Notes: generated by a model from the sequence alone, not told the origin. 64,000 nt of DNA from Cycas panzhihuaensis (GCA_023213395.1 CM041465.1:241187741-241251740); one strand, 5' to 3'; numbered from the stretch's first letter, positions 1 through 16,422 are shown. Numbers and translations: made by a program.

Positions 1-249
1 GCCAGGAATGAAAATTAGTATTATGAGATTTCTTACATGGTATTTCAAATGCAAAAATATCAAAGGTGAGCATAAACATTCAACTGATTTATGTCGGCTC
101 TTAGAAATTTTAAAATAGAGATAGGTGATAATTAATATAGATTTTAATGTAAGTTTTCTAAGGAGATTCTGATAATATAATGACATTATGATAGTAGAAA
201 ATAAGCTAACAAAACCAACACACTACATTCCAAGCCACACTACTCATAT

Positions 250-1145
250 TATATCAAAAATCATTTATATTTTTATGAAGGAAATTGTTAGGCTATAGTG
301 TACACCAAAATCTATTGTGCTAAAGAGAGAGATGTTATTTTTCTCTAAAATTCTAGCAATATATATTTTAAGAGTTAGTTATAAAATTAAAATTTATCAT
401 TGAATACCAACTAGAAACTAATAAATAATTAGAAAAACTTAATTAAGTACGTGAAGATATAGTCTAAGTGTATATAATAGAATAACCATCCAACTACGAG
501 AAACATCTCTACTTGGTTGAATTTGTCTATAATAACACAACTCATTCTTCCATGGATATGAGTCCTTTTGAGGTGTTATATAGTAATAGATATAACAAAT
601 CTCTTAATTAGAAAAACTTAGAGGATAGATACATGTTAGTCCTAGAAATACTACAATAAATAGAGAAACAAATGATCAAGATTAGATAGTAGCTAAATAT
701 AGCTCAAGATATCCAAACGATTTGTCAATATACAAAAAAGATAATAAGGAGTTTCAAGTTATTGATCATGTATTCCTACAAGTGAGGCCTAAGTATATCT
801 CACTTAACTTGCTTTCATGTAAAAAGTCCTCACTAAGGTATTGTGGTCCATTTGAAATTTTAGAATAAGTAGGCCAAGTCACTTCTAAGCTTTCTCTACC
901 TCCAAATCTTTAAATTCATAATGTATTTTATATTTTATTATTGATAAAATATGTGTTAGACTTGAGGTATATATTTAAATGGACTAAACTCATAGTTAGG
1001 CCAAGCTTTGACTTTAAAGAAGAATACATAAGGATCCCATATAACAGAAAAAGAGTCTTATGAAATAAAAGAATTAAGCAAGTAAAAGTGAAATGAAAGT
1101 ACTTAACATAAAAAGAGGTTATATAGAAGCTAGAAAATGACATAA
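250..1145 (+). pseudogene. Ty3/gypsy integrase C-terminal fragment
   Basis: Decayed 3' end of a gypsy pol gene. Reading across frames gives a piece like the integrase core (CTPKSIVLKRE, near 312-345), then YEKHLYLVEFVYNN and SPFEVLY (near 498-580), which match the conserved integrase blocks of the type W-E-x-x-L-x-x-x-E-F-A-Y-N-N and SPFEALYG. CGPFEILE near 845-870 is the GPY/F module. A stretch ending KLENDIK near 1075-1143 resembles the end of a chromodomain, as in chromovirus-type gypsy elements. Many stops and frameshifts make it non-functional. The element continues to the left of the window; no LTR was identified on the right. Confidence 0.75.
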
Positions 1146-1851
1146 AATAATAGTACTTACACCTATTTATAGTATAATAAAGTTATATCATGAACAATAC
1201 TTTTATGAAAGGGAGATAGATGTAAAGGCTTGACCCTAACTTGACCTATTACCATTCTTGGTAAGGTTGTTTCTTAATTATATATGTAAATTCATTTTAT
1301 TTCATAGCTTTGTTTGTTCTATATAATATGGAAGCTTATTTCATTCCCCACTAGGTGTGAAGATATACCATTTTTGGTTTACTAGATTAGTTAATATGTT
1401 TATGATGGGTTTGTGCTATATTAGGACATGAGGCACTTGTCTCTTTATTTTAACACATTGATCAATATAAATTTTAATATTATTTTTTACTTCTATAATA
1501 TAAAATCAATTGGGTTACTCTTATGGTCAGTACATATAGGGGAGGACATGATATAAATAAGGAGAAATCATTATAAGTAAAGGGCTATTAAAAATATAAA
1601 AATTTATGAATTATTTGGAGCATTATATTTTGTTGGCTAAGTTATATTCTATAATGATTAAATCTACCAACTTGAATATGGCATCTTTAACTTTAAAACA
1701 AGTGGTGGAAATCCTAAAATAGACACTAGATAAGAAAGATATGCAAGGTGTATGTTATAGGAATTTTCTTTCCTCCCACAATGTTAAAAAAGTGAGAGAT
1801 TAGGGTATTGTAGGTATCTTTCTTCCTATTAGTAAGACCTAGGCATGGGAA

Positions 1852-1907
<56 letters not shown>

Positions 1908-4659
1908 AAAACTGTATATTATATCAACACCTTTAAAATAAGATGTGGAAGTCCTAAAATGAACATTAGATAATAAAGTTATTGTAGTTCAAAGCTATAA
2001 GGTTTGAGGCTCATTGGTTACAAACTTAAGAAAACTCATTAAGGTGATAATTTCAAAGGGATAAAATATTATTCAAAATTATTTTTTAGCCTCTTTATAA
2101 TTATTCCATGATGATGAGTATATTGATAAGTTTCTAACAAGTGGTAGAACACCAAATTTAGACGTCATATGAGAAAGTTATCTCCATTTGAAGTTAGCCT
2201 ATTTTATATCATGACTTTCATATTAGTAGCCTCATATTGAGGCAACCATATTGAAATTTTCATATTGAGAATTTTCATGTCAAGATTTTTTTTATCAAAC
2301 TTTTTATGTCATTTTTTTTCAATGACTATGTTGACCTTAAGATAAGGAGTGAAGCCTCCATGAAAAAGTAATAGTTTACTAAAATAGCTATACCTCTCTC
2401 AATTCTTAGTCATTTTTCATACTCCATCTATTTTTTCTAATCTCTCTAACATGGATATCCATTTATATACCTACAATATAATATAGGTGATAATAATATT
2501 ATTTATTAATAAATTCCCTCAATCAAGTGAAAAATCACACTTGGGTAACCTTTTACAATTTTGGTGATATCTCATTTATTTGAAGGGGGATTTTGATGAT
2601 TCTAATTATCATGGAAGCTTTGTTCAATAGCATTCATCTATATGTAATTAAATCTAATTGAAGGACCTATAATATATGTTAATTATATTAAAATATAAAA
2701 GAGTATAATATGGTAGTTTAAAATGCAATCAACAAACCTTCACAGTTTAACTCATAACTTTTCTATCTATTAATGAAATTATCTCAAATTGGTCTTATTA
2801 GATTTATATTAAAAGTATCTATTCACTTGGATAGGTGGGGAGGCATTAAAAGACTCCTTATATAAAGATATTTTTGTTATATGGATGTGAATCCATTAAA
2901 CATTACTCCAATACAAATAACCAAATATACCATTGTAGCCACTATAGCTTAGATCATACCATAAAGCCTTGATGGATTTAATGTCAAGGCACCTACTATC
3001 CTTAAGAAGAAGAACAATCTAGATAGTAGAGGGAGGGGACATATTTGATTTTTGGGACAAAAAGAAGAAGATAAAGGAGAAGAATCACATGTTTTTAGAA
3101 GTGTGGAAGTTGGATGAAAGTGAGGCCCCAACTGAAGAGATTTTGAAGGACTTAGACTTGGATTTAGGCTAAATTTGAAGATATATTAAGCTAAGTAGAA
3201 AAATCCAACTCTCTATTTGGAAAAAAAAAATGTTTAGACATAATTTAAATGTCTTTAAAAAATGGTTACATAGTTTAAGAAAAGGGCAAGAAAGGTTGCC
3301 TTGGGTCATATTTAAAGTTTTGAATTATATTTATCTAACTCAAGTGTGAGTCCATTTCCTAGAATTTCAATTCTAGAGGAGATTATCTAGAAAGGATTTC
3401 ATCTCTTGATGACCACAACCATCCTATATAAGGGACATGATTAGTTGATGTCATAAATATATATATGTAAGTTATTACTTCAATTTCATTGGTCTATTTT
3501 AATGGTGATAAGGTATAGCTTTGACGTAGTGTTAAGAGAGTCCCCTATATGCAAGTTTTATTTATATAAAAGAATTCAAGTTAAGTGATTCTCTTGTCAT
3601 TTAAGAATTGAGTAAGTCCCCTCAGTGATTTGATAGAAATTTAGGTTAATCAAGTCCCCTTTCCTATGAGGGTTGAGTGAGTTTCCTTGAGGGTTAAGAA
3701 AATCATATTTTTGTTCATTGATTTAGAGCATGGTATAGGATACATATGTTACAAAGTAAGGTAGTCTAATGAGATTAATTTAGTGGTGTATTTATGGTAT
3801 GGAATTTCTTGATTATGTCTTGAAGGATGTATAAAATGTAGAAGAATATAATATTATAATAGTAACTATTTATAGAATTAGTACTCTAAATAAATATTTT
3901 ATGAAGGGGAAAGTTTAAGGATTATGTAAAGAGTGATACACCCATACTCCAAAGTTCATATTATATGCTTTAGCTCAAGATTGACTTTCCTCATAAGATT
4001 TCAAAAGTTTAGGTAATAAATCTATCAAAGCAACCTAGTTTGATTTCCCTTGATATCATAAAATTTATAATTTATTTTATTATTGATTATATTTCTTTGG
4101 TTTTTTGTATTTTTGCATTGCTTTCATTAATAAACAAATTTTGATTATAATAGTAAAGTACTTACGTTTGCTTGGATTTATTGCATCCATTAAGAAAACA
4201 TATCCTATTATGCAAGTTCTACTCTAATTAGGCTTTACAAATTCAAGTCTAGGTAGTTGTTTCTAGTTTTATTAGGTAATTTTAGTGAGCTCAATTAAGG
4301 CAAAGTCATGGGTGCCTTTGGGTAGGGTTGGGAACCATGATAGATTATTTCTATCTTTTCTCCTTATTTGGATTCTCTATCTAGTTTCTATTCTAAACAC
4401 ACCCAATAGTGGATTTAGGAGCCTATTTTCATCATTTGATGCATATTTATAGTATTGATTCTCCATTTTTTAGGCCCTCCTATTATTAAGATGTATTTAA
4501 AGGAATTTATTACTTTGAATTTCTTAATTAATATTTAATTTAGAATGAAATATTATGCCTTATTTCTTATCAACTAATTTTGCAAGTTGGGAGTGTATTG
4601 AAAGATCATTTCTTTATGGGCAATAGAGCATATGGCATACTTCAGTTAGACCTAGGCTA
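1146..4659. other. AT-rich unassigned sequence, probably old transposon debris
   Basis: No protein family is recognisable. It begins directly after the gypsy integrase tail, so part may be that element's 3' UTR or LTR. Two imperfect direct copies of a roughly 60-bp segment (near 1685-1745 and 1928-1985, both containing gtcctaaaat-like or atcctaaaat-like cores) flank a TA microsatellite. Short open frames here are low-complexity and not supported. Confidence 0.5.
1854..1905. repeat. (TA)n microsatellite
   Basis: Uninterrupted TA dinucleotide tract of about 52 bp. Confidence 0.97.
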
Positions 4660-4664
4660 AGTAT

Positions 4665-4961
4665 TGAGAGCGACAGAGATAGAGTAGAGCACAAACTTCT
4701 CAATCCATTATTCAAAAAATTAACATAATCTCTAAAACATTGGTGGTGTTATAAAACACCAGGGTACTATGCCCTTGATATTTATAATTTGGGAGGCGAG
4801 CAGGAGCTTCCCTCAACCCACATAATTTTAAAATAAAATAATAATAAAGTATAAAATAAAATATACTTACCTTTATGTTGACTAAAATGGTTGGTGATAG
4901 CTCACATGCTCCCAAGGTGCTTGCACACTTTTAATAAATGGTAATGAGCATTAGGGTAACA
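4665..4961 (-). repeat. Element A 3' LTR
   Basis: Matches 12595-12908 along its whole length; starts TG and ends CA on the plus strand. It contains, on the minus strand, a TATA-like box followed by a 7-bp stem-loop at 4744-4761. Confidence 0.92.
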
Positions 4962-5449
4962 TTCTCCTCCATAATGTTCATTACGTATAACTCCAAGCTT
5001 TTCTCTAAATTTATGAAACTTAATTTTTCCAAGTGCCTTTGTAAAGATGTCTACTACTTGATCTTTCACGCTGTAATAAACCAACTTAATTTTACCTACT
5101 TAGACAAGTTCCCAAATGAAATGATGCTATGTCTTGATATGTTTAGTTCTACCATGGAAGATCAGATTATATTTCATTTAAATGATGCTTTGATTATCAT
5201 ACCAAATCTTAGTAGGATTTTTTTGCTCCATCTAAAGATCATATAGAAGTCGATGTAACCACACTATTTTGCATGCATCTAAAATTGTTACCTTATACTC
5301 TACTTTTGCCATAGATAAAGAGACTGTATTCTACTTTTTAGTACTCCATGTAATAACTATTGAACCTAAGCTAAATGCATACCTAGATGTAAATTTTTTA
5401 TTATCAATATCACTTGCCTAGTTAGAATTTGTGTACCTAATCAATCTGA
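4900..5449 (-). pseudogene. Element A RNase H domain
   Basis: Ty1/copia RNase H region, the last domain of the polyprotein. The C-terminal end is well preserved: DIFTKALGKIKFHKFREKLG (4981-5040 region) is the copia RNase H tail. Upstream parts are recognisable only in short pieces between stops. The frame ends just inside the 3' LTR, next to the polypurine tract, as expected. Confidence 0.75.
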
Positions 5450-6590
5450 AGTTTAGTAAAGGTTTGTGGTATAACGCATAATTTGTTGTGCCCTTTAAAT
5501 ATCATAGAATACACTTAGTTGCTTGCTAATGAGAGGATTTAGGATCTTGAATAGACCTTAATACAACACTAATCATATGCATGATATTAGGTCATGTGGA
5601 TATCAAGTATATTAGGCCCCCAATTAACTATCTATATAATGTGGAATCCACTAGTGTAGAGTCATCAAGTTTGGATAGCTTAATATCAACTTTAGCTAGT
5701 ATAGATAAAACCTTACTCATCTTGAACTTTGGAATAAGTCTAAGGTATATTTTCTTTGAGAGCTGAAAATACCATTATCATCCTACCAAACTTCTAATCC
5801 TAGGATACAATGCATCAACCCCAAGTCAATCATTTTGAACTCTTTACACATGTTAACTTTGAATTTTTGAGAGAGGTAGGAATCATTTCCTGTATATATA
5901 AGGTCATCAACATAAAGTCCCATAATTAATATAGAATTTTCTTTAATTTTAATGTATAAATTTAGATCTAATTAAGTTTATTCAAATCCTTGGTATCTAA
6001 AATATTTGTCTATCCTAGAGTACCATGCTTTAGGTGTTTGTTTTAAACCATAAAGTGTCATTTTTAATTTATACACTTTATCTTCTTCCCCCTGACTTTG
6101 AAACCTTTTGGTTGTTGTATATATATATCTTCTTCAATGTAGCTATTAAGAAAAGAGATTTTAACATTCATTTGATGAACATCTTAGCCCTTTTGGGTGA
6201 CTAGACATAATATCATATGAACTATTTCTATCTATGCAATAGGAGTATTAGTTTCACTATAATCTATGCCCTCTTGTTGGGTATATCCTTTGGTAATAGG
6301 TCTAGATTTGTGTTTGTTAATAGATCTATATGATCTGAATTTAGTCTTATAGACCCATTTGGTTCTAATGGTTATTTTATTGGGAGTAAGATTAATAAGT
6401 TTCCATGTGTCATTTTTCAGTATAGAATTGTATTCTTCTTCAATAGCTTTCTTCCATTCATTATGAGTATCAACCTCTTCAAAAGTGTAAAGCTCATGGG
6501 TTTCCATTACTTGACTCAGAAGGGTAAAGTTAACCTTATGTAAATGAGTAGATCTTCTGTAATAGATATTGTCTAGAATGTTATCCAAGT
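5450..6590 (-). pseudogene. Element A reverse transcriptase
   Basis: Ty1/copia reverse transcriptase (RVT_2 type). The N-terminal block EWKKAIEEEYNSILKNDTW, followed by TKWVYKTKF and TKGYTQQEGIDYSET, is clear at 6232-6510. The catalytic YVDD signature is intact at about 5903-5914 (GLYVDDLIYTGN). Downstream sequence is broken by stops. RT copies element RNA into DNA in the virus-like particle; this copy cannot be functional. Confidence 0.88.
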
Positions 6591-7089
6591 CATGGTTTCT
6601 TTAAACCCATATAGGGAATCATTGAGGTTGAGAGTGAGAAAATAGAAAGATCTAAGTACATGTGCCTTGATTTGAGTACAACAATCAAAATATTCAAAAA
6701 ATAAAGAACATAAATAAGAAATATAATCATTCAATAGTATGGGTGAATTCACCACCCCATAGGCTCTCTCTCAGGTAGAGCTTTTACATTCATCAAAATC
6801 CAATATCAACTACAAAGGTGCAGGGTAATATTTATAGCCATCTATCAAGATTACAAAGCATTGTGATAGGTTGACTTAATGGCACAAGAGGTGTGCCTGA
6901 TCTCACTATCCAATATGATTTAATTATATAAAAGGGTCCATTAATACATTATAATCATGAGTTTACATAGACAAGAAGAAATAGAGGAGATATTACAATG
7001 TTTTAACAGAGAGGACGTTCCCTCACCACTTGGTCTTGATATATTAATATTTTACCTTGAATCCTGTCTAGGTGGCATATATGTGGACC

Positions 7090-8115
7090 TAGGAGATAAG
7101 TCAAAGTTTATCATAACATTCTTGCCTTTATCTTAGATACACTTTGAGTGATAATAGTCATCCTCTTTGAATACAACATCTTTACTAACCATGACCTTTC
7201 TTTCTTTGGGGTCATACACCTTATATGGTTTGGAAATATCAATATACCCAATAAACATATACTTAATGCTCTTATCATCAAGCTTGGCCCTCTTTTATTT
7301 AGGAACATGGACATAATCTAGGCATCCAAAGATTCTCAAGTGATGGATACTAGGTTCGTAACTAGTTTATGCTTCTTTAGGTATCATCCACTTAAGGACC
7401 TTGGTGGTATACCTATTTTGGAGGTAAACTATAGTGTGGACAACTTCTACCTAAAACTCATATCCCAATTTCTTGTCTTTTAGCATGCACTTAGCCATCT
7501 CAACTATGGTGTGATTCTTTTGCTCAGCAACCCCATTTTATTATGGAGTGTAGGGTTTGGTGTGTTATCTTCTAATGCCTTGATATATACAATAGGTATT
7601 AAATTTATTACAAATAAATTATCCCCTATTATCTGATCTTAATAAGAGTATCTTGTACCCACTTTACTTTTCTATAAAGGTTTTGAAGTCTATGAAACAT
7701 TGGAATGCATTTGATTTAAATTTCAAGAAATAAATCCATGTTTTTCTTATGTAATCATTAATGAATATAAGGAAATACTTTGCACTAGCTAATGATGGGA
7801 CATCCATAGGACCACAAAGATCTATATAGATTAAATAAAGTGGTCCCTTTTCACTATAACTTCCATTAGGATAACTTTTCCTATGTTATTTTACTAGGCG
7901 ATAACCTTCATAAATGTCCTTATCAACTTTGATTTATGGTAGCCCTTTAACCATATTCATTTTCTTCATAAGAGCTAAGCTTATGTAATTTAGGTGACCA
8001 ACTCTTTTGTGCCACATGTCACTATCTAATTTGATTGTAGTCTTCAAAGCATAGTTATCTGAGGGGGTTAAAATTAACTTGAATAGTTTATCCTTAGCAC
8101 CACTTTATTCTTTCT
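7090..8115 (-). pseudogene. Element A GAG-pre-integrase and integrase
   Basis: Copia integrase region. MWHKRVGHLN near 8000-8030 is the His/Cys zinc-binding pre-integrase motif. The DDE core is recognisable: DLCGPM near 7800-7825, RSDNRG near 7625-7645 and NGVAEQKNHTIVE near 7505-7545. The C-terminal block MFIGYIDISKPYKVYDPKE follows at 7200-7265. Several stops and frameshifts interrupt it. Integrase inserts the cDNA and generates the 5-bp target duplication seen at this element. Confidence 0.87.
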
Positions 8116-8175
8116 CTTATCCTTAATAGTGCATTCACCATTGTTAAATATGTCCTTATAGTCCTACTCCAATAT

Positions 8176-8433
8176 CTATCCCACTGATAAAAGAATTTTC
8201 TTTGGAGTTGGAATGTAGAAAACATTGTCAAGATATCTGTCTTCATCTAAATCTATCATGATGATAACTTTGCCTCTTCTAATAGATTCATGTGAGGTAT
8301 CATCTCCAAACATGATTGAGCCCTTTCTAGTTCTATCAATGGTTTGAAATATTTGATCTTTATGAGTCATATGTGTAAAGAAATCTAAGTTAATGTACCA
8401 AAAATCCTCTCCCTTCTCATGTGCAACCAAACT
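8176..8433 (-). pseudogene. Element A aspartic protease remnant
   Basis: About 84 residues beginning FWYINLDFFTHMT, which aligns with the copia protease motif W-x-x-D-S-G-A-x-x-H-M-T. The catalytic D-S-G triplet has become N-L-D, so catalysis is lost. It sits between the zinc knuckle and pre-integrase, the expected place. Confidence 0.75.
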
Positions 8434-9566
8434 TTATAGGAATAGATAATTGTTCTTTGTAGTTTCAACAACTGTATTAGCACTACCCCTTATAAGAGGG
8501 TCATTCTTGACAAAGCACCTATCCTTAGTATGGCTAACTTTATTATAAAATATACAATGAATCATATCCCTTACTCTTAGGCTAAGGCTCCTACTCCTAG
8601 GATATTCTCTATCAATGGAGGGTGTCCATCCTCTTTCCAACTATTAACCTTGATTATCCCTTTGTCTATTCTTAAGATTATTGAAGTTAGGCCTTTAAAA
8701 GTTGGCATGACTTGGATAATTTGGAAACATTGGTTTGCTTATTGATGTCTCTCTTAATTTTGATATCTTTATTAGCTAGGATATCTTTGATTTTCTCCTT
8801 GATTTCTTTAGTAGGGAGCTTGGTATCTAGGTTGATGTTCTTAATGTATCTTTTGTCTAGGATTTTGTTTCTCCCCCTTGTGGATTGGTTCGTAGATCTT
8901 AAACTTTCAACTTGGGATTTTGACTTAATCCTTGCTTTAGTTACAAGTGCATATTCTAGGGATTCACTTAAGCATTTTTTCTCCTTAACTGACATTAACA
9001 TAGCATTCAATTGTTCAATCTTTAATATACTTAGGTCTTTTAAGACTTCTATGCTTGTTTCTACTATCTCAAATCTCCTCGTTTCACTAATATACCTAAG
9101 AATCCTTTCAATAACCCTTTTCTTAGTTAGGGTTTACTAAGAGATCTCATCTAATTCACAAGGTCTTAAACCTTTATTATAAATTCATTGATAGATTCAT
9201 TGGGTATCATCTCAAATTTTTAAATCTACTCCTTAATGTTTGTAGGTTAAATGGCACTACACCTTCATAAATAATCTTCAAAATATCACATGCCTCCTTA
9301 GACTTAGATGCCTCACCAACCCTTAGAAAGATGTGGTCTTCTAAAGTATAAAAGATCAAAGTTAGAGACTCATTATCTTTCTTTACATACTCCTTATATA
9401 CTTAATTTTATGCTTTGGTTGTATTTTGACTGAGTTCTATGTAACCTCTCTTCATAATATCACATATATCTTTAGTAATGAGAATGGGTCTGATCCTCCT
9501 ACTCTAATTTAAGAAATTTAATCTATTAAATTTGGGAATTATCATGTTACCAAAACTATTTGCCAT
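8434..9566 (-). pseudogene. Element A gag
   Basis: Copia capsid/nucleocapsid gene. A start codon at 9564-9566 opens MANSFGNMIIPKFNRLNF, typical of copia gag N-termini. EDHIFLRVGEASKSKEACDI (9260-9330 region) resembles the UBN2/gag core. A CCHC zinc knuckle is present near 8540-8590 as CIFYNKVSHTKDRC, with the second cysteine replaced by tyrosine. Multiple stops break the frame. Confidence 0.82.
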
Positions 9567-12580
<3,014 letters not shown>

Positions 12581-12592
12581 GCTCTAATACCA
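12581..12592 (-). promoter_or_regulatory. Element A primer-binding site
   Basis: Minus strand TGGTATTAGAGC, one mismatch from the initiator-Met-tRNA PBS TGGTATCAGAGC, two bases (TT) from the 5' LTR end. It fixes the element's orientation. Confidence 0.9.
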
Positions 12593-12594
12593 AA

Positions 12595-12908
12595 TAAGAG
12601 CAATAGAGACAAAGTAGAGCACAAAACTTCTCAATCCATTATTCAAAAAATTAACATAATCTCCAAAATATTGGTGGTGTTAAGAAACACCAGGGTACTA
12701 CACCCTTAATATTTATAGTTTAGGAGATAGGTGAGAGCCCACCTCAACTAATATAATTTGAAAATAAAATAATAATAAAGTATAAAATAAAATATACTTA
12801 CCTTTATTCATTGATGGCTTATGGATAGCTAAAACAGTTGGTGATGGCTTGCATGCTCTCATGGCACTTGCACACTTTTAATAAATAGTAATGAACATTA
12901 GGCTAATA
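12595..12908 (-). repeat. Element A 5' LTR
   Basis: Partner of 4665-4961; includes one extra segment of about 11-17 bp near 12808-12826. Its terminal TG/CA have decayed to TA/TA by transitions. Stem-loop at 12675-12692 (tggtgtt, aaga, aacacca) just downstream of a CTATAAATATT box on the minus strand. Confidence 0.92.
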
Positions 12909-13063
12909 AGTATCGCTTAATGACATTATGTTTCCTTTATTTCAAGTTTAAATTAAAAGATAAGGAAGCCTATGGGAACCTAAGGACCACCTTTGACAAC
13001 TCCTAAGATGGAGTCTCTACCTATTTATATTATTTGGTTTGAATATAGGTATACGCTAACGAA

Positions 13064-13470
13064 TGAAGGAAATAATATTTGCAGGAGAACAAGGCAGAAC
13101 ATATATCAAATAACCATAAACCAATATTGCATCAATACATCAATGTATCATAATCATGATAGCATAAACACAAGAAAGCATTATTGTTCAATCCATTATA
13201 GCAGAAATGAGTATTACAAATTTCTCAAATGTTAGAGGTGGTGTCTAAAGACACCAAGGTTGCACACCCCTTAATATTTATAGTTTGGGGGAGGAGGGAA
13301 ACTCCTCAACCCCTGAATTCAAAATAATATTAACTTAACTCAAATGAAACTAACTCAACTTACCTTAACTTACCTTGACATGTTGAGTATCACATGTCTA
13401 AATTGAAGATGGTTAGGTGTACAATCCTGGTTGGAAAGTGGGAGTGGAGTGATAACACTTAACTCCAACA
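13064..13470 (-). repeat. Element B 3' LTR
   Basis: Paired with 19269-19671. Minus-strand TATA box CTATAAATATT at 13272-13283, followed by a perfect 7-bp stem-loop (tggtgtc, taaa, gacacca) at 13239-13256. Confidence 0.95.
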
Positions 13471-13993
13471 TTCTCCCCCTTAATGTCATCACGAACACTT
13501 GTATCTTTTCCTTAAACTTATGGAACTAGTACTTGAAAAAAGCTTTAAAATTCTGATCTTGATTAACATACTTTAACCTTCTTGTAAAATATATCTCTTT
13601 ACCAAGGAATGATACAAAGAAACTATAAGTAGATTATGCTCGAGTCAAGTCTGTATGTATAGATGTGGCTTTGTCTTTGTCAACTGAAACATTGAGAAAA
13701 TTTTGAATTTAAACTTTATCTTTTGTAATCTTTATGCTCTAAACAACTATCATATCATCAAGTTCATTCTTTGTCATATCATCACATTCATTCTTCATTA
13801 TATCATAAGATTCATCTTCATTCTCCCCCTCAAATGGAGGATCAAATCCTTGTGTAACAAGTTGGTCCTGTATTTGATCTGAATCTTCATTGGTTTTGTC
13901 ATCATGATCCACCTGTTCTGCCACCTGTCTTACATGCTCATTAAGAATATCATCAAATACATAGAAGGTATCTCCCCCATAAGTAGAAATCAA
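13471..13993 (-). pseudogene. Element B pol remnants (linker and RNase H tail)
   Basis: Two pieces of a copia polyprotein. The piece at 13739-13993 is an 84-residue acidic segment (VFDDILNEHVRQVAEQVDHD and several DD/EN-rich stretches) resembling the low-complexity linker between copia integrase and RT. Next to the 3' LTR, 13475-13560 reads FHKFKEKIQVFVMTLRGRM, the RNase H C-terminus; the same ending is present in element E. RT and most of RNase H are missing, so a large internal deletion joined linker to tail. Confidence 0.65.
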
Positions 13994-15817
13994 TACATTC
14001 CAAACTGGTTAAAAAGTTGTTAGTTCAGAAACCTTTAAAAAAATATCATCATTCATAATGCAAAATAATAAACCTAAAACTTTATTATCTTTTCTAAAAT
14101 TTTCTTTAATGCTAAGGTCACATTCATATTATAAATACTTTAAAAGATCATGTTCAATAAAGTAAGTTTGCATGGTGTCATACCATAGTGAAAAGTTATG
14201 GCCATCAAAAATGGGGAATTGTGCCATGTTATTAAAAAACTTTAGTACATATAAGGTATGCTTTTACTAAATCAAGAAGGTCAATAAATACAATGAATAT
14301 ATATAATTTCAAACAAATCTTTTAAAGTATATGTAATGCCTTTTGAAAAATAAATAAACTAAATGCAATAAAGAAATAATGAATATAGAAGTAACTTTGA
14401 GATCATATACCAATATCCCTTTAACGATACAAATCTGAATGTAAATTCTCAATACAATAAATCCTTAGTCTTGATAATAATGTATAATACTGAAAAAACT
14501 GAAATATATGTATATTTTACTTTGAAAGATAAGGAATATAAAGAAACTTTTTTTAAAAAAAGGGTTAGAGGACAACCTTAAGTTAGACAGCTTCAAAAAT
14601 ATACTAAATGATATCAGAATGATGTGAAACTTTACGAGTATGAAGATAAATAAAATATGAATCCAAAGGAACTAACCATTTTGAAAACGGGTTCCTATAA
14701 GTCAAGTTTTGATTAATCAACAAAACAAGCCTTATTTTGAGGCATAACAGGAGCAGGGGGCTCAAAATTACATAAAATCACTAATAAAACTTTAGAAAGT
14801 ATTGAAAAAATAATCAAATATGTTTTTTAAAACTACTAAATATATGTGTGGTTGAAAATTTTTGAAAAACTTTAAATGAAAATATATGAAAAATGACAGA
14901 TTAAGGCTCTAAGTAGTCCAAATTTAATAGATTTTAAAATAAGTAAAAACACCTTAAAACAGATGAAAAACTATGTCAGTTCGAAGGGGAATGAGTTAGC
15001 TTCCCAATGAAGCTAACAGAATTGAAATTGAAGGTCAAACAGAAAAGTTACAGTAAAAACAGTAACAAGTACCTCTATGTAAAAATGTTAAAAAAACACT
15101 AAAAACCACTAAAATGTCAATTTCAACAATTAAAATAATGGTTAAAATAAATTCTAAAAAATAAAATAAAATATGGGTTTTGAAGTTTGTTTAACTAGAT
15201 CAATCTGGAACAAATTTGGGCCAAAAATAGTTTCCAAGTAAGAAAATACAGTCAGATCAAAAAATGATTTTGTAAAAAGTTGAAAAAAGGCTGAAAAAAT
15301 GACAGATTGACTTTAAATCGACTGAAACTGGGTCAAATATGTACCAAATTAGTCATATGACCAATTAAAATTAATCTACAGAAAATTTCTAATCTAATGG
15401 AGGTGGTTTCATCTGAAATCGATGAGCTAATAAGAAGTTATGGCAAAAAAATGCCAATAACTCTATGTAGGATAAAAAATTAAAAAAAAATAAAAATAAA
15501 AAACATTTATAAAAAAATGAAAATCCCATTTAAGGACCACTAACGATCATGTGAGGGTTGAATATGACCAGGGGGATAGGATTCAAGGGTGCTTAAGCTC
15601 TTTAAACACCCATATTTGAAAATTTATACAATTAAATTTAATTTTTTAAAAACTTGATATTAAAAACTATATATAAAAACACAAATGAAATGAAAAAATA
15701 GCTACCGCCATTGGTGCACCGAATTTACTGGGATTGTAGATGATAATATTTATAAAATTGAATTGGCAGTTAAATATAAGTTGCACGATGAAGGGCTGCA
15801 ATATATATATTTGCATA

Positions 15818-15913
<96 letters not shown>

Positions 15914-16422
15914 GAAAAAGCTACATTGTTATTAAAGTATTAGATATTGCTACCACCACCTAGCACCACCACTTAACCTTTGTCTTTAGGAGAATGAATT
16001 AGAATTAAGCCGTGTGTATTTTGGACCAGACTTTCTGGTTTCTGAAAATGGCAGGTTCCGAAAATGGTAAGTTCCACAGGTGGAAGAATGGTAGGTTTGC
16101 ATATAGAAATGTTGATAACCAATGGCTGGTAAATGGGAGCTATATCAATTCGAGAATATGGGTATGATTTGGGACACGAGGAGCAAGACACACCAAAGCA
16201 ATGAACGTCTTTCTGAGGAGAACAACAATCTACCACACTAAAGCAAAATGGTTAGATTTATCAATTTTCATAACCATGATCAAGAAAAACTAGTAATAGT
16301 GTTTATGAATGCCAAATATTTGGGTAGTAAGGCTATGTATGTAGGACAAGCACAAAAAAAAGTAGTGCCGCCCCTACGACTGCATCTGTGTCTGCGTCTA
16401 CACCCTTTTGATTAGTGGAGGC
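13994..16422 (-). other. Element B non-coding interior
   Basis: AT-rich sequence with no protein family recognised. Minus-strand segments near 14668-14720 and 14980-15060 resemble the leader motif of elements A and E. The stretch 15930-16380 is less AT-rich and includes an 87-codon minus-strand frame (15973-16236) rich in Cys, Ser and Pro that I do not recognise; it may be captured or ordinary non-coding DNA. Confidence 0.5.
15820..15911. repeat. (TA)n microsatellite
   Basis: Uninterrupted TA tract of about 92 bp inside element B. Confidence 0.97.

Noticed and set aside
5581-5766. Plus-strand open frames across element A (also 4938-5246 and 8712-9140)
   Set aside because: These are antisense shadows of the minus-strand copia pol and gag.
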